Virus record (IMG/VR): IMGVR_UViG_3300044614_000737
Span: 1 to 31,294 of that record
Length of the DNA stretch: 31,294 nucleotides
Direction: 5' to 3' (one strand)
Source: a virus
The translations under genes and the position numbers were made by a program. This document shows, piece by piece, positions 6,776-14,912 of the stretch. The stretch's first letter is position 1, and each line of letters begins with the position of its first letter. The notes below the pieces were generated by a model. That model saw nothing but the letters and a program-made list of their open reading frames with translations, was not told where the DNA came from and did not search any database.

Positions 6776-7428
6776 CGTACGACGAATTAGTCACGAACAT
6801 TCGGAACTACACCGAGGTGAACTCTAACGTGTTCACCAATGCGGTGATCAATACGTTCATCACGATGGCGGAGAACCAGATTCTTCGCGAGATCGACCTT
6901 GACGTATTCAAGCTCGAAGCCACCGCCAACATGACATCGGGCAACAAGTTCCTGTCTGCCCCGAGTGACATCCTGACCCATCGGTACATGATGATCACGT
7001 CGAACAACAACCAGATCTTCCTGGATTTCCGTGATACGTCGTTCATGAAGGAATACTGGCCGAACGGCAACACGACTGGCGTGCCCAAGTACTACTCGGT
7101 GTGGGATCAAAACACGTTCTACATCGCGCCCACTCCAAACTTAAACTACGTGGTGGAGCTAGGCTACATCTACCGCCCGGCGCAGTTGTCGCCGGCGACC
7201 CCGACGACCTGGATCAGCACGAATGCTCCGGAAGCCCTGCTTTATTCCTGTTTGATTCAGGCCTACAGCTACACCAAGGGCCCGGACAACATGCTCCAGT
7301 ACTTCCGCAATTCGTATCGCGAAGCGATACAGGGCCTGGGCATCGAGCAGCAGGGACGCCGCCGCCGCGACGAGTACCGCGATGGTATGATTCGTATGCC
7401 GCTTAAATCGGAGTCGCCCGGTCCATGA
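6772..7428 (+). CDS. Phage adaptor protein (SU10 adaptor-like)
   Basis: A 218-residue protein matching the SU10-adaptor style: an opening helix (MTYDELVTNIRNYTEV), FITMAENQILREIDLDVFKL, a beta region with DILTHRYMMITSNNNQIFLD, FMKEYWPN, the YYSVWDQNTFYIAPTPN strand pair, and a C-terminal helix. Adaptors bind the portal and form the upper part of the short tail. It overlaps the upstream gene by four bases, suggesting coupled expression. The family is recalled, not searched. Confidence 0.75.
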   Translation: MTYDELVTNIRNYTEVNSNVFTNAVINTFITMAENQILREIDLDVFKLEATANMTSGNKFLSAPSDILTHRYMMITSNNNQIFLDFRDTSFMKEYWPNGNTTGVPKYYSVWDQNTFYIAPTPNLNYVVELGYIYRPAQLSPATPTTWISTNAPEALLYSCLIQAYSYTKGPDNMLQYFRNSYREAIQGLGIEQQGRRRRDEYRDGMIRMPLKSESPGP

Positions 7429-7712
7429 TCAATGTTTCATCGCCCGTCCTAGTCGGCGGAGTACAAGTCCAAACTACCCAGTTCCGTGGGTGGTCGGCGG
7501 AAGAGCTTGCCCAGCGAGCGGCTGACAAGATCGTCTATGTTGGCGATCAGTCTCACCCAGCCATTCGGGAGCAGGCGATAGCGTTCAAAGAGAGCGTGAG
7601 ACAGGTGGTCGCCTTCTATTTGAAGGAGGCCGTCGAGCAGGACCGAATCACGGTAGCCAATAAGCTCCGTGAGGCGGGACACCCAGAGCTGGTCCATTTG
7701 TTAGGAGAATAG
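7425..7712 (+). CDS. Conserved small phage protein
   Basis: A 95-residue protein beginning MINVSSPVLVGGVQVQTTQF, with EELAQRAADKIVYVGDQ, a long helix around REQAIAFKESVRQVVAFYLK, and a C-terminal LREAGHPELVHLLGE. This is a familiar small protein in environmental phages next to connector genes, with no established function that I know. The helix-rich architecture would suit an assembly chaperone or connector accessory. Its start overlaps the adaptor stop by four bases. Confidence 0.7.
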   Translation: MINVSSPVLVGGVQVQTTQFRGWSAEELAQRAADKIVYVGDQSHPAIREQAIAFKESVRQVVAFYLKEAVEQDRITVANKLREAGHPELVHLLGE

Positions 7713-7714
7713 AG

Positions 7715-8152
7715 ATGGCATTTTCAGGCAACTTTATGTGCACCAGCTTCAAGGTGGAGCTGATGCAGGCCGTGCACAACTTTACTGCAAGCACGGGCAA
7801 CACCTTCAAGCTCGCGCTGTACGACAACAGTGCGTCGTTCACGGCGGCGACTACCGCTTACACCGCAACAAACGAAGTGGCGAACTCAGGTTCGTACACG
7901 GCCGGTGGCGGTACGTTGACGAACGTCACGCCGACCTCGAGTGGCACGACGGCGTTCACGGACTTCGCGGATTTGTCGTTCACGAGTGCGACCATCACTG
8001 CTTACGGTGCGTTGATCTACAACGACACGGCGGCTGGCGATCCGGCGGTGTGTGTACTGGACTTCGGTGGTGCGAAAACCTCGACCAACGGCACGTTCAC
8101 GATCATCTTCCCGACGGCTGACGCGACGAACGCAATTATCCGTATCGCTTAA
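7715..8152 (+). CDS. Virion structural protein, tail region
   Basis: A 145-residue Thr/Ala/Ser-rich beta protein: MAFSGNFMCTSFKVELMQ, FKLALYDNSASFTAATTAY, TNVTPTSSGTTAFTDFADLS, ITAYGALIYNDTAAGDP, and the final FTIIFPTADATNAIIRIA. I know this pattern from phages, where it lies between adaptor and fibre genes and is taken as a structural protein. A role near the tail tip or fibre attachment is inferred. It begins two bases after the previous stop and has a TTAGGAGAAT ribosome site. Confidence 0.7.
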   Translation: MAFSGNFMCTSFKVELMQAVHNFTASTGNTFKLALYDNSASFTAATTAYTATNEVANSGSYTAGGGTLTNVTPTSSGTTAFTDFADLSFTSATITAYGALIYNDTAAGDPAVCVLDFGGAKTSTNGTFTIIFPTADATNAIIRIA

Positions 8153-8163
8153 CGGGGGTCGAC

Positions 8164-8679
8164 ATGGCCCTTGTCCTTAAGGATCGCGTTCAGGAGACCA
8201 CGACTAGCACTGGCACGGGAACAATAACCCTGGCCGGTGCTGTCACCGGTTTTCAGTCGTTCGCTGCTATTGGTAACGGCAACGAGACCTACTACGTCAT
8301 TGCCGCTCAGACGGGCGGTCAGTGGGAAGTGGGCGTGGGCACGTATACGTCGTCAGGTACTACCCTGTCGCGAACCACGGTGCTGTCGTCCAGTAACTCC
8401 GGTTCGCTGGTGGATTTCTCTGCCGGCGTAAAGAACGTCTTCGTCACCTATCCGTCTGAGAAGTCGGTCAACGAGGATCTGCTGGGCGACGTCACGGTAG
8501 CTGGCTCGATCACGGGCGAGGAGTTACTGGCCTCTAACGGCATTGTGCTCAACAAAGACATTTCTGCCAGCAACTATACGTTTCCCGCTGACTACAACGG
8601 CTTGACCGTCGGTCCGCACACCGTCTCCTCTGGAGTGGCCATCACGGTCGCTGCTGGCCAGCGCTGGGTAGTGATATGA
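8164..8679 (+). CDS. Tail-fibre region protein, possible fibre anchor
   Basis: A 171-residue protein. Residues 1-100 (MALVLKDRVQETTTSTGTG, TLAGAVTGFQSFAAIGNGNE, then YYVIAAQTGGQWEVGVGTY) match a domain often found at the start of phage tail-fibre proteins. The C-terminus (YTFPADYNGLTVGPHTVSSG ... AAGQRWVVI) resembles the capping segment of fibres. It is much shorter than a whole fibre, so it may be a separate anchor or collar piece for the paralogous fibres downstream. Its stop overlaps the next ATG (ATGA). Confidence 0.65.
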   Translation: MALVLKDRVQETTTSTGTGTITLAGAVTGFQSFAAIGNGNETYYVIAAQTGGQWEVGVGTYTSSGTTLSRTTVLSSSNSGSLVDFSAGVKNVFVTYPSEKSVNEDLLGDVTVAGSITGEELLASNGIVLNKDISASNYTFPADYNGLTVGPHTVSSGVAITVAAGQRWVVI

Positions 8680-10103
8680 GTACGATTAACGCAGGCTCTA
8701 CGACACCAACAGCGCTCACGCTGACGGGTAACACTGACGGTACGCTTGATTTTGCGACCGGCGGTACGATTCGTTTGACGCTGACCTCTGGCGGCAACCT
8801 GAACTTTGCGGGTACTGGCCAGCGCATCACGGGCGACTTTAGTAACGCCACTACCGCCAATCGCCTTGCGTTTCAAACCAGCACCACAAATGGCGCAACG
8901 GTTGTTGGAGCGATTCCTAACGGCACAAGCAACGAATCGCGTTTTGTCGTTTATTCAACAAGCGATCCAAATAACAGCTCAATCGGTCAGGTAATGTTTT
9001 CTGGAACGAGTGACTTTTCAATTCGTTCTGGACTGCAAGGTACCGGCAGTAACCTCCCGATGACCTTCTACACCGGGGGCAGTGAGCGGGTAAGGATAGA
9101 CTCATCCGGCAACGTCGGCATTGGGACGGCTTCGCCGGGTGTAAAATTAGATGTTAGTGGCAGCGTTAGATCAACCGCAGTCGGTGTTTCCCTTGATAAC
9201 GGCGTTAACTTTAATTCGTTTGGAGACACTAACAGCCTAATAAAAGCAAACTCCGTCTCTGGCGCAATGGAGTATTACGGATTCAACGGCCATCAATTTA
9301 TTACGACAAACGGTGGTGCGAATACTCGCGTAACCATTGCCTCTTCCGGCAACGTCGCGATCGGCGGAACGCCAAGTGCGTGGGGCAGCGACACTCGGGC
9401 ACTGCAGATCTTCAATAGGACATCCTTATCCGATCTGCAAAGCACAACTCAACTAACTAATAACGGATACTGGACCGGTAGTGGTTGGATTTACTTGCAA
9501 ACTGCCGCAGCAGGTAACTACAACATCAACGGCAACACGCATATTTGGCGCTATGCCGCGTCGGGTACGGCCGGAAACGCCATAACGTGGGCAGAGGCAA
9601 TGCGCATTGACTCCTCCGGCAACGCCATGATCGGCACCGCCAGTCAATACGGCAGTGCAAAGTTAAGCGTTGCTGGCTCTGTGGTCGCAACGGGCGGATG
9701 GGACGGAACTAACAGTTCTGCTGGAAAGCTCGGCGGAGTTGTCCAGTCGTTTGCTTGTGAGAGAAGCGGCACGGGCGCTTCTGGTCAGGTAATGTCTTTC
9801 GGTAACGGTGCAGCGGCCGGTAAAGGTCTTCGAATGCCATTTGCTGGCAAGGTGTTAGTGGCGACGTTAGCAGGTACCGGCATTGATGGCACTGTAACCA
9901 TTGATGTCTACAAGAACGGTGCTACGAACACCAGCTACCGCTTGACAGCAACCAACGTTGGCGCTGCCGATGTAGGAGTCACGCAGAACTGGAGCAGTTC
10001 TCCACTGACGTTTGCCGCAGGAGATACCATCGGATGGCATCAGACGGTAGTTCCCACGGCCGCCATCACGTACAACGTTTCGTTTTACGTGATCTTTGAT
10101 TAG
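8676..10103 (+). CDS. Tail fibre protein, paralog 1
   Basis: A 475-residue fibre. The N-terminus (MSTINAGSTTPTALTLTGN) shares a TINA-type opening with the genes at 10133 and 12912. A GTGQRITGDFSNATTANRLA segment and LPMTFYTGGSERVRIDSSG follow, with GNVGIGTASP-type turns. The C-terminal domain, from about residue 385 (GLRMPFAGKVLVATLAGTG to YNVSFYVIFD), is a beta-sandwich without resemblance to the other paralogs and is the likely receptor-binding tip. There is no S74 chaperone. Coupled to the gene at 8164 by an ATGA overlap. Confidence 0.8.
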   Translation: MSTINAGSTTPTALTLTGNTDGTLDFATGGTIRLTLTSGGNLNFAGTGQRITGDFSNATTANRLAFQTSTTNGATVVGAIPNGTSNESRFVVYSTSDPNNSSIGQVMFSGTSDFSIRSGLQGTGSNLPMTFYTGGSERVRIDSSGNVGIGTASPGVKLDVSGSVRSTAVGVSLDNGVNFNSFGDTNSLIKANSVSGAMEYYGFNGHQFITTNGGANTRVTIASSGNVAIGGTPSAWGSDTRALQIFNRTSLSDLQSTTQLTNNGYWTGSGWIYLQTAAAGNYNINGNTHIWRYAASGTAGNAITWAEAMRIDSSGNAMIGTASQYGSAKLSVAGSVVATGGWDGTNSSAGKLGGVVQSFACERSGTGASGQVMSFGNGAAAGKGLRMPFAGKVLVATLAGTGIDGTVTIDVYKNGATNTSYRLTATNVGAADVGVTQNWSSSPLTFAAGDTIGWHQTVVPTAAITYNVSFYVIFD

Positions 10104-10132
10104 GCGCTGCTGTAGGTAATTAGGAGTTATAA

Positions 10133-11284
10133 ATGGCTAGTACCATCAACGCCACTGGCAGCGGTGTAGTTATCACTGGCGACTCTAGTGGCGCATTAAA
10201 CCTGCAAGTTGGTGGGTCAAACGCTATTCAGATCTCTTCGGGCGGCGCGACCACGATCAGCAGCCTCAGTACCACGGGCAGCACCATTTCGTCCGGCAAC
10301 CTGGCCTTCACGGGCACAGGACAACGGATCACGGGCGACATGAGCACGACCACGTTTGTGGATCGTTTGTCGTTTCAGACAACCGTGACAAACGGAGTCA
10401 CATCAATATCGGCACTGCCAAACGGCACTGCCACCGGATCAAATGCTAATTTCTACAATAACAGTGACCCTACAAACTCCGGGTTGATGCTAGTTGGCGC
10501 GCTTTCGTCAGAAGCAATCATTAACTCAACCATTCGCGGTACTGGCTCCTACCTTCCAATGACCTTCTACACAGGGGGCAGCGAGAGGGTTCGGCTAGAT
10601 ACGTCTGGAAACCTGCTTGTCGGTACTTCCACAACTATTGGAACATCCAACGCTACCCTACAGGTTCTAAGGTCTGCTAGTAGTTCTATCACGATCGCGA
10701 CGTCAACCATTCCTGTAAATACGGCAAGTTTTGCTGGTATAGACGGCTGGGGGTTTGACGGCTCTACGTACTTTGCTGCCGGAACACTTAACTTCCGAGC
10801 TGCCGAAGGCTGGTCAACTACAAACCACGGCTCTGATATCCAATTCCGTACCACCGCCAGTGGCTCTGGAGGCGCTTTATTTGAGGTAATGCGTCTGACC
10901 TCTACCGGCGCTTTAGCCTTTAATGGCTCAACTAATTACGGCTCTTCCGGGCAGGTACTAACGTCTAACGGTAATGCGCCCCCGACTTGGCAGTTGCCGG
11001 CTGGCCTTCCGACGATGAACATTGTCAGCGGCACTACGCAGGCCGCCGTTGCCAATAACCATTATGTTTTGACGAACGCTTCGGCTACTACCGTAACCTT
11101 GCCTGCTTCTCCATCCGCCGGAGCCGTGGTATGGGTAACCGTAGCAAACGGGCGGGTAGACAACGTAATCGCTCGTAACGGGTCAAACATTAATAGTCTT
11201 GCTGAAAACATGACTATTGATAGCGCATATGCAGGCGTACAGCTTCGCTATGCTGACGCAACAAGAGGTTGGGTGTTCACATGA
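10133..11284 (+). CDS. Tail fibre protein, paralog 2
   Basis: A 383-residue fibre that aligns by eye with the 12912 protein over its first half: GGATTISSLSTTGSTISSGN, TGTGQRITGDMS, then GTGSYLPMTFYTGGSERVR. After about residue 210 it diverges. The C-terminal 110 residues (GLPTMNIVSGTTQAAVANNH, VTLPASPSAGAVVWVTVANG, ending ADATRGWVFT) look like a capping beta-domain. A receptor-binding role is inferred. It has a TAGGAG ribosome site, and its stop overlaps the ATG of the glycine-rich gene at 11281. Confidence 0.8.
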   Translation: MASTINATGSGVVITGDSSGALNLQVGGSNAIQISSGGATTISSLSTTGSTISSGNLAFTGTGQRITGDMSTTTFVDRLSFQTTVTNGVTSISALPNGTATGSNANFYNNSDPTNSGLMLVGALSSEAIINSTIRGTGSYLPMTFYTGGSERVRLDTSGNLLVGTSTTIGTSNATLQVLRSASSSITIATSTIPVNTASFAGIDGWGFDGSTYFAAGTLNFRAAEGWSTTNHGSDIQFRTTASGSGGALFEVMRLTSTGALAFNGSTNYGSSGQVLTSNGNAPPTWQLPAGLPTMNIVSGTTQAAVANNHYVLTNASATTVTLPASPSAGAVVWVTVANGRVDNVIARNGSNINSLAENMTIDSAYAGVQLRYADATRGWVFT

Positions 11285-12027
11285 GTACATTGAGTCAATT
11301 TGTAGGTGGGCCTGCCCGAGTAACCACTTACACCAGCGGTAGTGGGACATTCACGCCGCTTAGTACAACGAAGTCGTTTGCTCGCGTCACGGTAGTGGGC
11401 GGTGGCGCAAGTGGTGCTGGTGGAGCAAACGGTAGCTTCAATGGCGGCGCTGGCGGCGGTGCCGGTGCAACCAAAGAGATGTGGGTAAAGCTAACTGAAG
11501 CATCGTATTCGTACAGTGTTGGGGCAGGTGGTGCTGCTGTTGGCACTCAAATAGCTGGAAATAACGGTTCGAAGTCTGTTTTTGGCTCTATCGTTGCAAA
11601 CGGTGGGGCTGGTCCCGGTTGGTCCGGGGGAGGTACCGTTCAGGGCGGAACGGGTGGCGGCGTTACATCAGGAGACGGCGTAAGAATTGGAGCTTCTGGG
11701 GACAGTGGCGGTTGTGGTGGAGGAATCGCGTCGGCTGTAGGCCATCCCGGATTTGCTATTGGATTTCCTGCTGCTGGCAGCAGTGGCGGCACCGGCACAT
11801 CGTCAGCGGGTTCGTCCACTGGGTCAGAATCTGGTGGCGGCGGCGGTGGTGACAGCGCATACGGAAGAGGCGGAAACGGTGGCAACGCTCCCGCAGGAAA
11901 TGGGACTGCCGGAAGTGGGTATGGCTCTGGCGGCGGCGGTGGCGGTGGCAATGCTAGTGGAGCAGGGGGCAGCAGCGGCGCAGGATCTGGCGGAATCATT
12001 ATTATTGAGGAGTATCTGGAAGGATGA
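11281..12027 (+). CDS. Glycine-rich adhesin-like tail protein 1
   Basis: A 248-residue protein. Residues 1-35 form a short beta head (MSTLSQFVGGPARVTTYTSG). From about residue 40 it is extremely Gly-rich, with GGGGGG runs and GxGG spacing, closing with a short IIIIEEYLEG strand. This resembles phage glycine-rich domains and, in general architecture, T-even gp38-type adhesins built of polyglycine-II helices. The likely role is at a fibre tip binding the host surface. The ATG at 11281 is preferred because it overlaps the upstream stop; an upstream TTG in frame is less likely. Confidence 0.75.
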   Translation: MSTLSQFVGGPARVTTYTSGSGTFTPLSTTKSFARVTVVGGGASGAGGANGSFNGGAGGGAGATKEMWVKLTEASYSYSVGAGGAAVGTQIAGNNGSKSVFGSIVANGGAGPGWSGGGTVQGGTGGGVTSGDGVRIGASGDSGGCGGGIASAVGHPGFAIGFPAAGSSGGTGTSSAGSSTGSESGGGGGGDSAYGRGGNGGNAPAGNGTAGSGYGSGGGGGGGNASGAGGSSGAGSGGIIIIEEYLEG

Positions 12028-12440
12028 ACAGGTACGCACTAATTAAAAACGGCAGCGTTGATTTGATCGTTGAACAAGACGACACGCCTGTGCTGCCTGG
12101 AACTTGGGTCGAAGTAACCGGAATGAATGTAGGACCGTTAGATCTGTATGACGGGGCTACGTTTACAAAATATGTTCCGCCGTTGCTCCCGAACATCATT
12201 ACCAAGGCGGCTTTTCGGTTTCGGATGACCGACGATGAATACGTCGAAATTTTGTCCGCAGCGAAAACGGACGTTGAGGTCGCCGCATGGGTCGAAACCT
12301 TTAACATGGTTTCTACGATCAACCTCGATGATCAGCGTACGAAGAGTGGCGTTGAGAAGTTAGTTAGTAAGTCGTTACTAACAGAATCGCGCGCTAACGA
12401 GATACTGAACGATCCTGTACAACCTAACGAAATACCATAG
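12024..12440 (+). CDS. Fibre accessory protein or assembly chaperone, putative
   Basis: A 138-residue protein. Residues 1-55 form a small beta domain (MNRYALIKNGSVDLIVEQDD, a pattern seen in fibre-assembly proteins). Residues 65-138 are helical with FRFRMTDDEYVEILSAAKTD, VETFNMVSTINLDDQRTKSG and a closing ANEILNDPVQPNE. Placement directly after an adhesin gene with an ATGA overlap suggests a dedicated assembly factor or tip cap, comparable to Tfa-like proteins. Family membership is not certain. Confidence 0.6.
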   Translation: MNRYALIKNGSVDLIVEQDDTPVLPGTWVEVTGMNVGPLDLYDGATFTKYVPPLLPNIITKAAFRFRMTDDEYVEILSAAKTDVEVAAWVETFNMVSTINLDDQRTKSGVEKLVSKSLLTESRANEILNDPVQPNEIP

Positions 12441-12450
12441 GAAGCAACTA

Positions 12451-12765
12451 ATGATCACTTGGAAAATTGAAAGCATGAGTGTCAAGCCCCAAGAGGGCTC
12501 GTACACGGACGTTGTGGTGACTGCCGCCTGGCGCTGCATCGACAGCAGTGGTGAGTTCACCGCCAGCAACTACGGCAGCGTTGGCTTTGTCGGCCCCGGC
12601 GACAGCTTCGTGCCTTATCAAGATCTGACGGAAGACGAGGTTCTTGGTTGGGTGTGGGCGAACGGCGTGGACAAAGACGCGGTTGAGGCGAACGTGACGC
12701 AGGAGTTGAATGCGCTCGTTAATCCTCCGATCGTTACGTTGCCGCTGCCCTGGAGCGCAACATGA
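12451..12765 (+). CDS. Small phage protein (DUF7936-like)
   Basis: A 104-residue protein: MITWKIESMSVKPQEGSYTD, a Val-rich strand with WRCIDSSGEF, PYQDLTEDEVLGWVWANG in the middle, and a closing VNPPIVTLPLPW. I associate this WKI...LTEEQVLxWV...P..LPW pattern with DUF7936-type proteins, often encoded near tail-fibre genes of aquatic phages. No role is established to my knowledge. A GGAAGCA site precedes the ATG, and the stop overlaps the following start (ATGA). Confidence 0.65.
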   Translation: MITWKIESMSVKPQEGSYTDVVVTAAWRCIDSSGEFTASNYGSVGFVGPGDSFVPYQDLTEDEVLGWVWANGVDKDAVEANVTQELNALVNPPIVTLPLPWSAT

Positions 12766-12908
12766 TCAAACTAGACCTATCCATTGAAGAAGTGAACGCT
12801 ATCCTGCAAGTGCTTGGGCAGCTCCCGACGTCATCCGGAGCATGGCCCTTGGTGATGAAGATCAAGGAGCAGGCTGAAGCGCAGGTACCGAAGCCCGAGG
12901 AAGAGTAA
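12762..12908 (+). CDS. 48-residue acidic helical protein
   Basis: A short frame: MIKLDLSIEEVNAILQVLGQ, then LPTSSGAWPLVMKIKEQAEA, and an acidic tail ending PKPEEE. The start overlaps the upstream TGA in the ATGA manner and the stop lies three bases before the next ATG, so it tiles perfectly between two genes. Similar mini-proteins with an IEEVNAILQxLGQLPxxxA pattern are frequent in aquatic phages near tail genes. Function unknown; a small helical assembly cofactor is possible. Confidence 0.75.
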   Translation: MIKLDLSIEEVNAILQVLGQLPTSSGAWPLVMKIKEQAEAQVPKPEEE

Positions 12909-12911
12909 GTC

Positions 12912-14909
12912 ATGGGAACCATTAACGCCGCCGTAGACGGCATCGAACTGACCGCAGATGCGACTACCGCCCTGAACATTCAGTCTGGCGGCGTTAATGC
13001 CATTCAAATCGCTGCTGGTGGGGCTACCACCATCAGCAGCCTTACCACTACCGGAAGCACCATCTCGTCCGGCAACCTCACGTTCTCCGGCACCGCCCAG
13101 CGCATCACGGGCGACATGAGCAATGCGACGTTGAGCAATCGCTTGGCGTTTCAAACGAGTACGGCGAACAGTAACACCACAATTGGCGTTCTTCCAAACG
13201 GAACAGGGCAGACGGGGCAACTAAATCTGTATGGGAGTTCTGACCCCGCAAATACGTCCGTTTTTGCAATACTGTCATCAACGTCTTTGAGTGAGGCTAG
13301 GCTTGCGTCAGTGCTAACCGGCACCGGCTCCTACCTCCCGATGACCTTCTACACCGGAGGCAGCGAGAGGGTCAGGATAGATACGTCGGGCAACGTCGGT
13401 ATTGGGACGGCTTCGCCTACATCAAAACTGGGGGTTTCATCGTCGGGAAATTTTGCCGATATATTGATGAAAACTGCGTCGGTTACGCAGGGAATTTGGG
13501 CAAATGAGTCAGGTGGCATTGGTGTTGTAGGAACGGTTACAAACCACCCTCTTGCGCTGTATACCAACAACGGCGAACGGATGCGTATTGACTCCTCCGG
13601 CAACGTCGGCATTGGGACGGCTTCGCCGAACCAAAAACTTGTGGTAGGCGGAAATGTTTACTGCAACACCGGAAATTTTATTGCTAACAGAGGGGGCGGT
13701 GGCGCTAACACCTCTGGCAGTGGTGTTGAGTTACAGATAGACGGAACTACATACGCAGCCATTCGCCAGCCAGCAGCAGAAACGCTGGCGTTTTACAGAG
13801 GCAGTGGCGGAACCACGGAGACGATGCGCATTGACTCCTCCGGCAACGTCGGCATTGGGACGGCTTCGCCTGCTGTAAAACTTCATGTTTACTCGTCGGC
13901 TGCTGCATTAAGGGTTGAAAGCAGTTCAACGGGACAGCCGATTTATCAGACTTTTTATAACGGCGCTGCAAACCAAACTTATTTTGGTATTGAATCAAGT
14001 TCCGGCACTGGAATTATTGGAACCGGCGCTGCTTATGCAACGCTTCTTTCAACGGTTTCAACAACCCCTCTTGTATTTGGCACTAACAGCGCCGAACGGA
14101 TGCGTATTACCTCCGCCGGTAACGTCGGTATTGGCACAACTTCGCCCAGCACCGCTCTCCAAGTCAGCGGCACAATCACTACGACCGGCTTGACCGTTAG
14201 CAATACGATCAACGGAAGCATCTCTGGCAACGCCGCAACCGTCACTGACGGGATGTATTTGGCTTCAAATCAAACATCCACTGGGAGAAAGTTGTTCTCT
14301 GCAAGTCAAAACGTAGGAACAATGTTGACTGCAACAGGCAGTCTTGGTGGCCTTGAGGCTGTAAATCCGGGCGGTGCTAATGCTGCATTTATGTCGTTCC
14401 ACCGCGCTGGTGCGTTCGCTGCGTATTTCGGTCTTGATACTGATAACCAATTCGCTGTTGGTGGTTGGAGTTCTGGCGCTGCACTTTCCAATTTCAAGTG
14501 CAATAGCCTTGGTGTTGGCACTGCCGCGTCAGGCACGACCGGCGAAATTCGCGCAACTAACAACGTCACGGCCTACTACTCCGACGCTCGCCTCAAAGAC
14601 TTCAAGGGCAAGATCGGTGATGCGCTGTACAAAGTCAGCCAGTTAAACGGTTACTACTACACCGAAAACGAGAAGGCCGAAGAGTTCGGGTTTAACAACA
14701 AGGAACTCCAAGTTGGTGTCTCGGCGCAGGAAGTGAAAGCGATCCTGCCAGAAGTTATTGCTCCTGCTCCGTTTGATATGGATGCAGAGAACAAGAGCAA
14801 GTCTGGTGAGGACTACATGACCGTCCGGTACGAGAAGTTGGTGCCGCTCTTGATCGAAGCCATCAAGGAGTTGAAGGCGGAGGTCGAAGCACTCAAGGCC
14901 GCGAAGTAA
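12912..14909 (+). CDS. Tail fibre with S74 intramolecular chaperone domain, paralog 3
   Basis: A 665-residue fibre. The N-terminal 170 residues parallel the 10133 protein. A middle part has four GNVGIGTxSP-type turns. The C-terminal 109 residues form a peptidase S74 domain starting SDARLK. Ser557 and Lys562 are the expected self-cleavage pair, spaced as in endosialidase chaperones, followed by LNGYYYTENE, QVGVSAQEVKAILPEV and a final coiled-coil helix. S74 domains promote fibre trimerisation and then cut themselves off after Ser. It is the only one of the three paralogs with this domain. Confidence 0.85.
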   Translation: MGTINAAVDGIELTADATTALNIQSGGVNAIQIAAGGATTISSLTTTGSTISSGNLTFSGTAQRITGDMSNATLSNRLAFQTSTANSNTTIGVLPNGTGQTGQLNLYGSSDPANTSVFAILSSTSLSEARLASVLTGTGSYLPMTFYTGGSERVRIDTSGNVGIGTASPTSKLGVSSSGNFADILMKTASVTQGIWANESGGIGVVGTVTNHPLALYTNNGERMRIDSSGNVGIGTASPNQKLVVGGNVYCNTGNFIANRGGGGANTSGSGVELQIDGTTYAAIRQPAAETLAFYRGSGGTTETMRIDSSGNVGIGTASPAVKLHVYSSAAALRVESSSTGQPIYQTFYNGAANQTYFGIESSSGTGIIGTGAAYATLLSTVSTTPLVFGTNSAERMRITSAGNVGIGTTSPSTALQVSGTITTTGLTVSNTINGSISGNAATVTDGMYLASNQTSTGRKLFSASQNVGTMLTATGSLGGLEAVNPGGANAAFMSFHRAGAFAAYFGLDTDNQFAVGGWSSGAALSNFKCNSLGVGTAASGTTGEIRATNNVTAYYSDARLKDFKGKIGDALYKVSQLNGYYYTENEKAEEFGFNNKELQVGVSAQEVKAILPEVIAPAPFDMDAENKSKSGEDYMTVRYEKLVPLLIEAIKELKAEVEALKAAK

Positions 14910-14912
14910 GCC

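Larger units (their letters stand above)
9054..14147 (+). repeat. Dispersed near-identical DNA segments in three fibre genes
   Basis: A segment encoding LPMTFYTGGSERVR plus a GNVGIGTASP-type turn occurs near 9054-9137, 10553-10634 and 13335-13418. Further copies of the ATGCG-ATTGACTCC-type segment with the same turn lie near 9600-9641, 13581-13629, 13823-13871 and 14100-14147. Several copies are nearly identical as DNA, not just as protein. They are natural sites for recombination that could swap fibre tips between genes or between co-infecting phages. Coordinates span the outermost copies; non-repeat sequence lies between. Confidence 0.75.

Noticed and set aside
11640-12046. Proline- or alanine-rich frames in other registers over the glycine-rich gene
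   Set aside because: These are mirror products of GGN codon runs read in other frames or on the other strand. Only the + strand glycine-rich frame links by overlap to both neighbours.
8676-14909. Possible diversity-generating retroelement acting on the fibre genes
   Set aside because: No reverse transcriptase or template/variable repeat pair with adenine-specific differences is visible. Repeated segments are in conserved turns, not at the tips.
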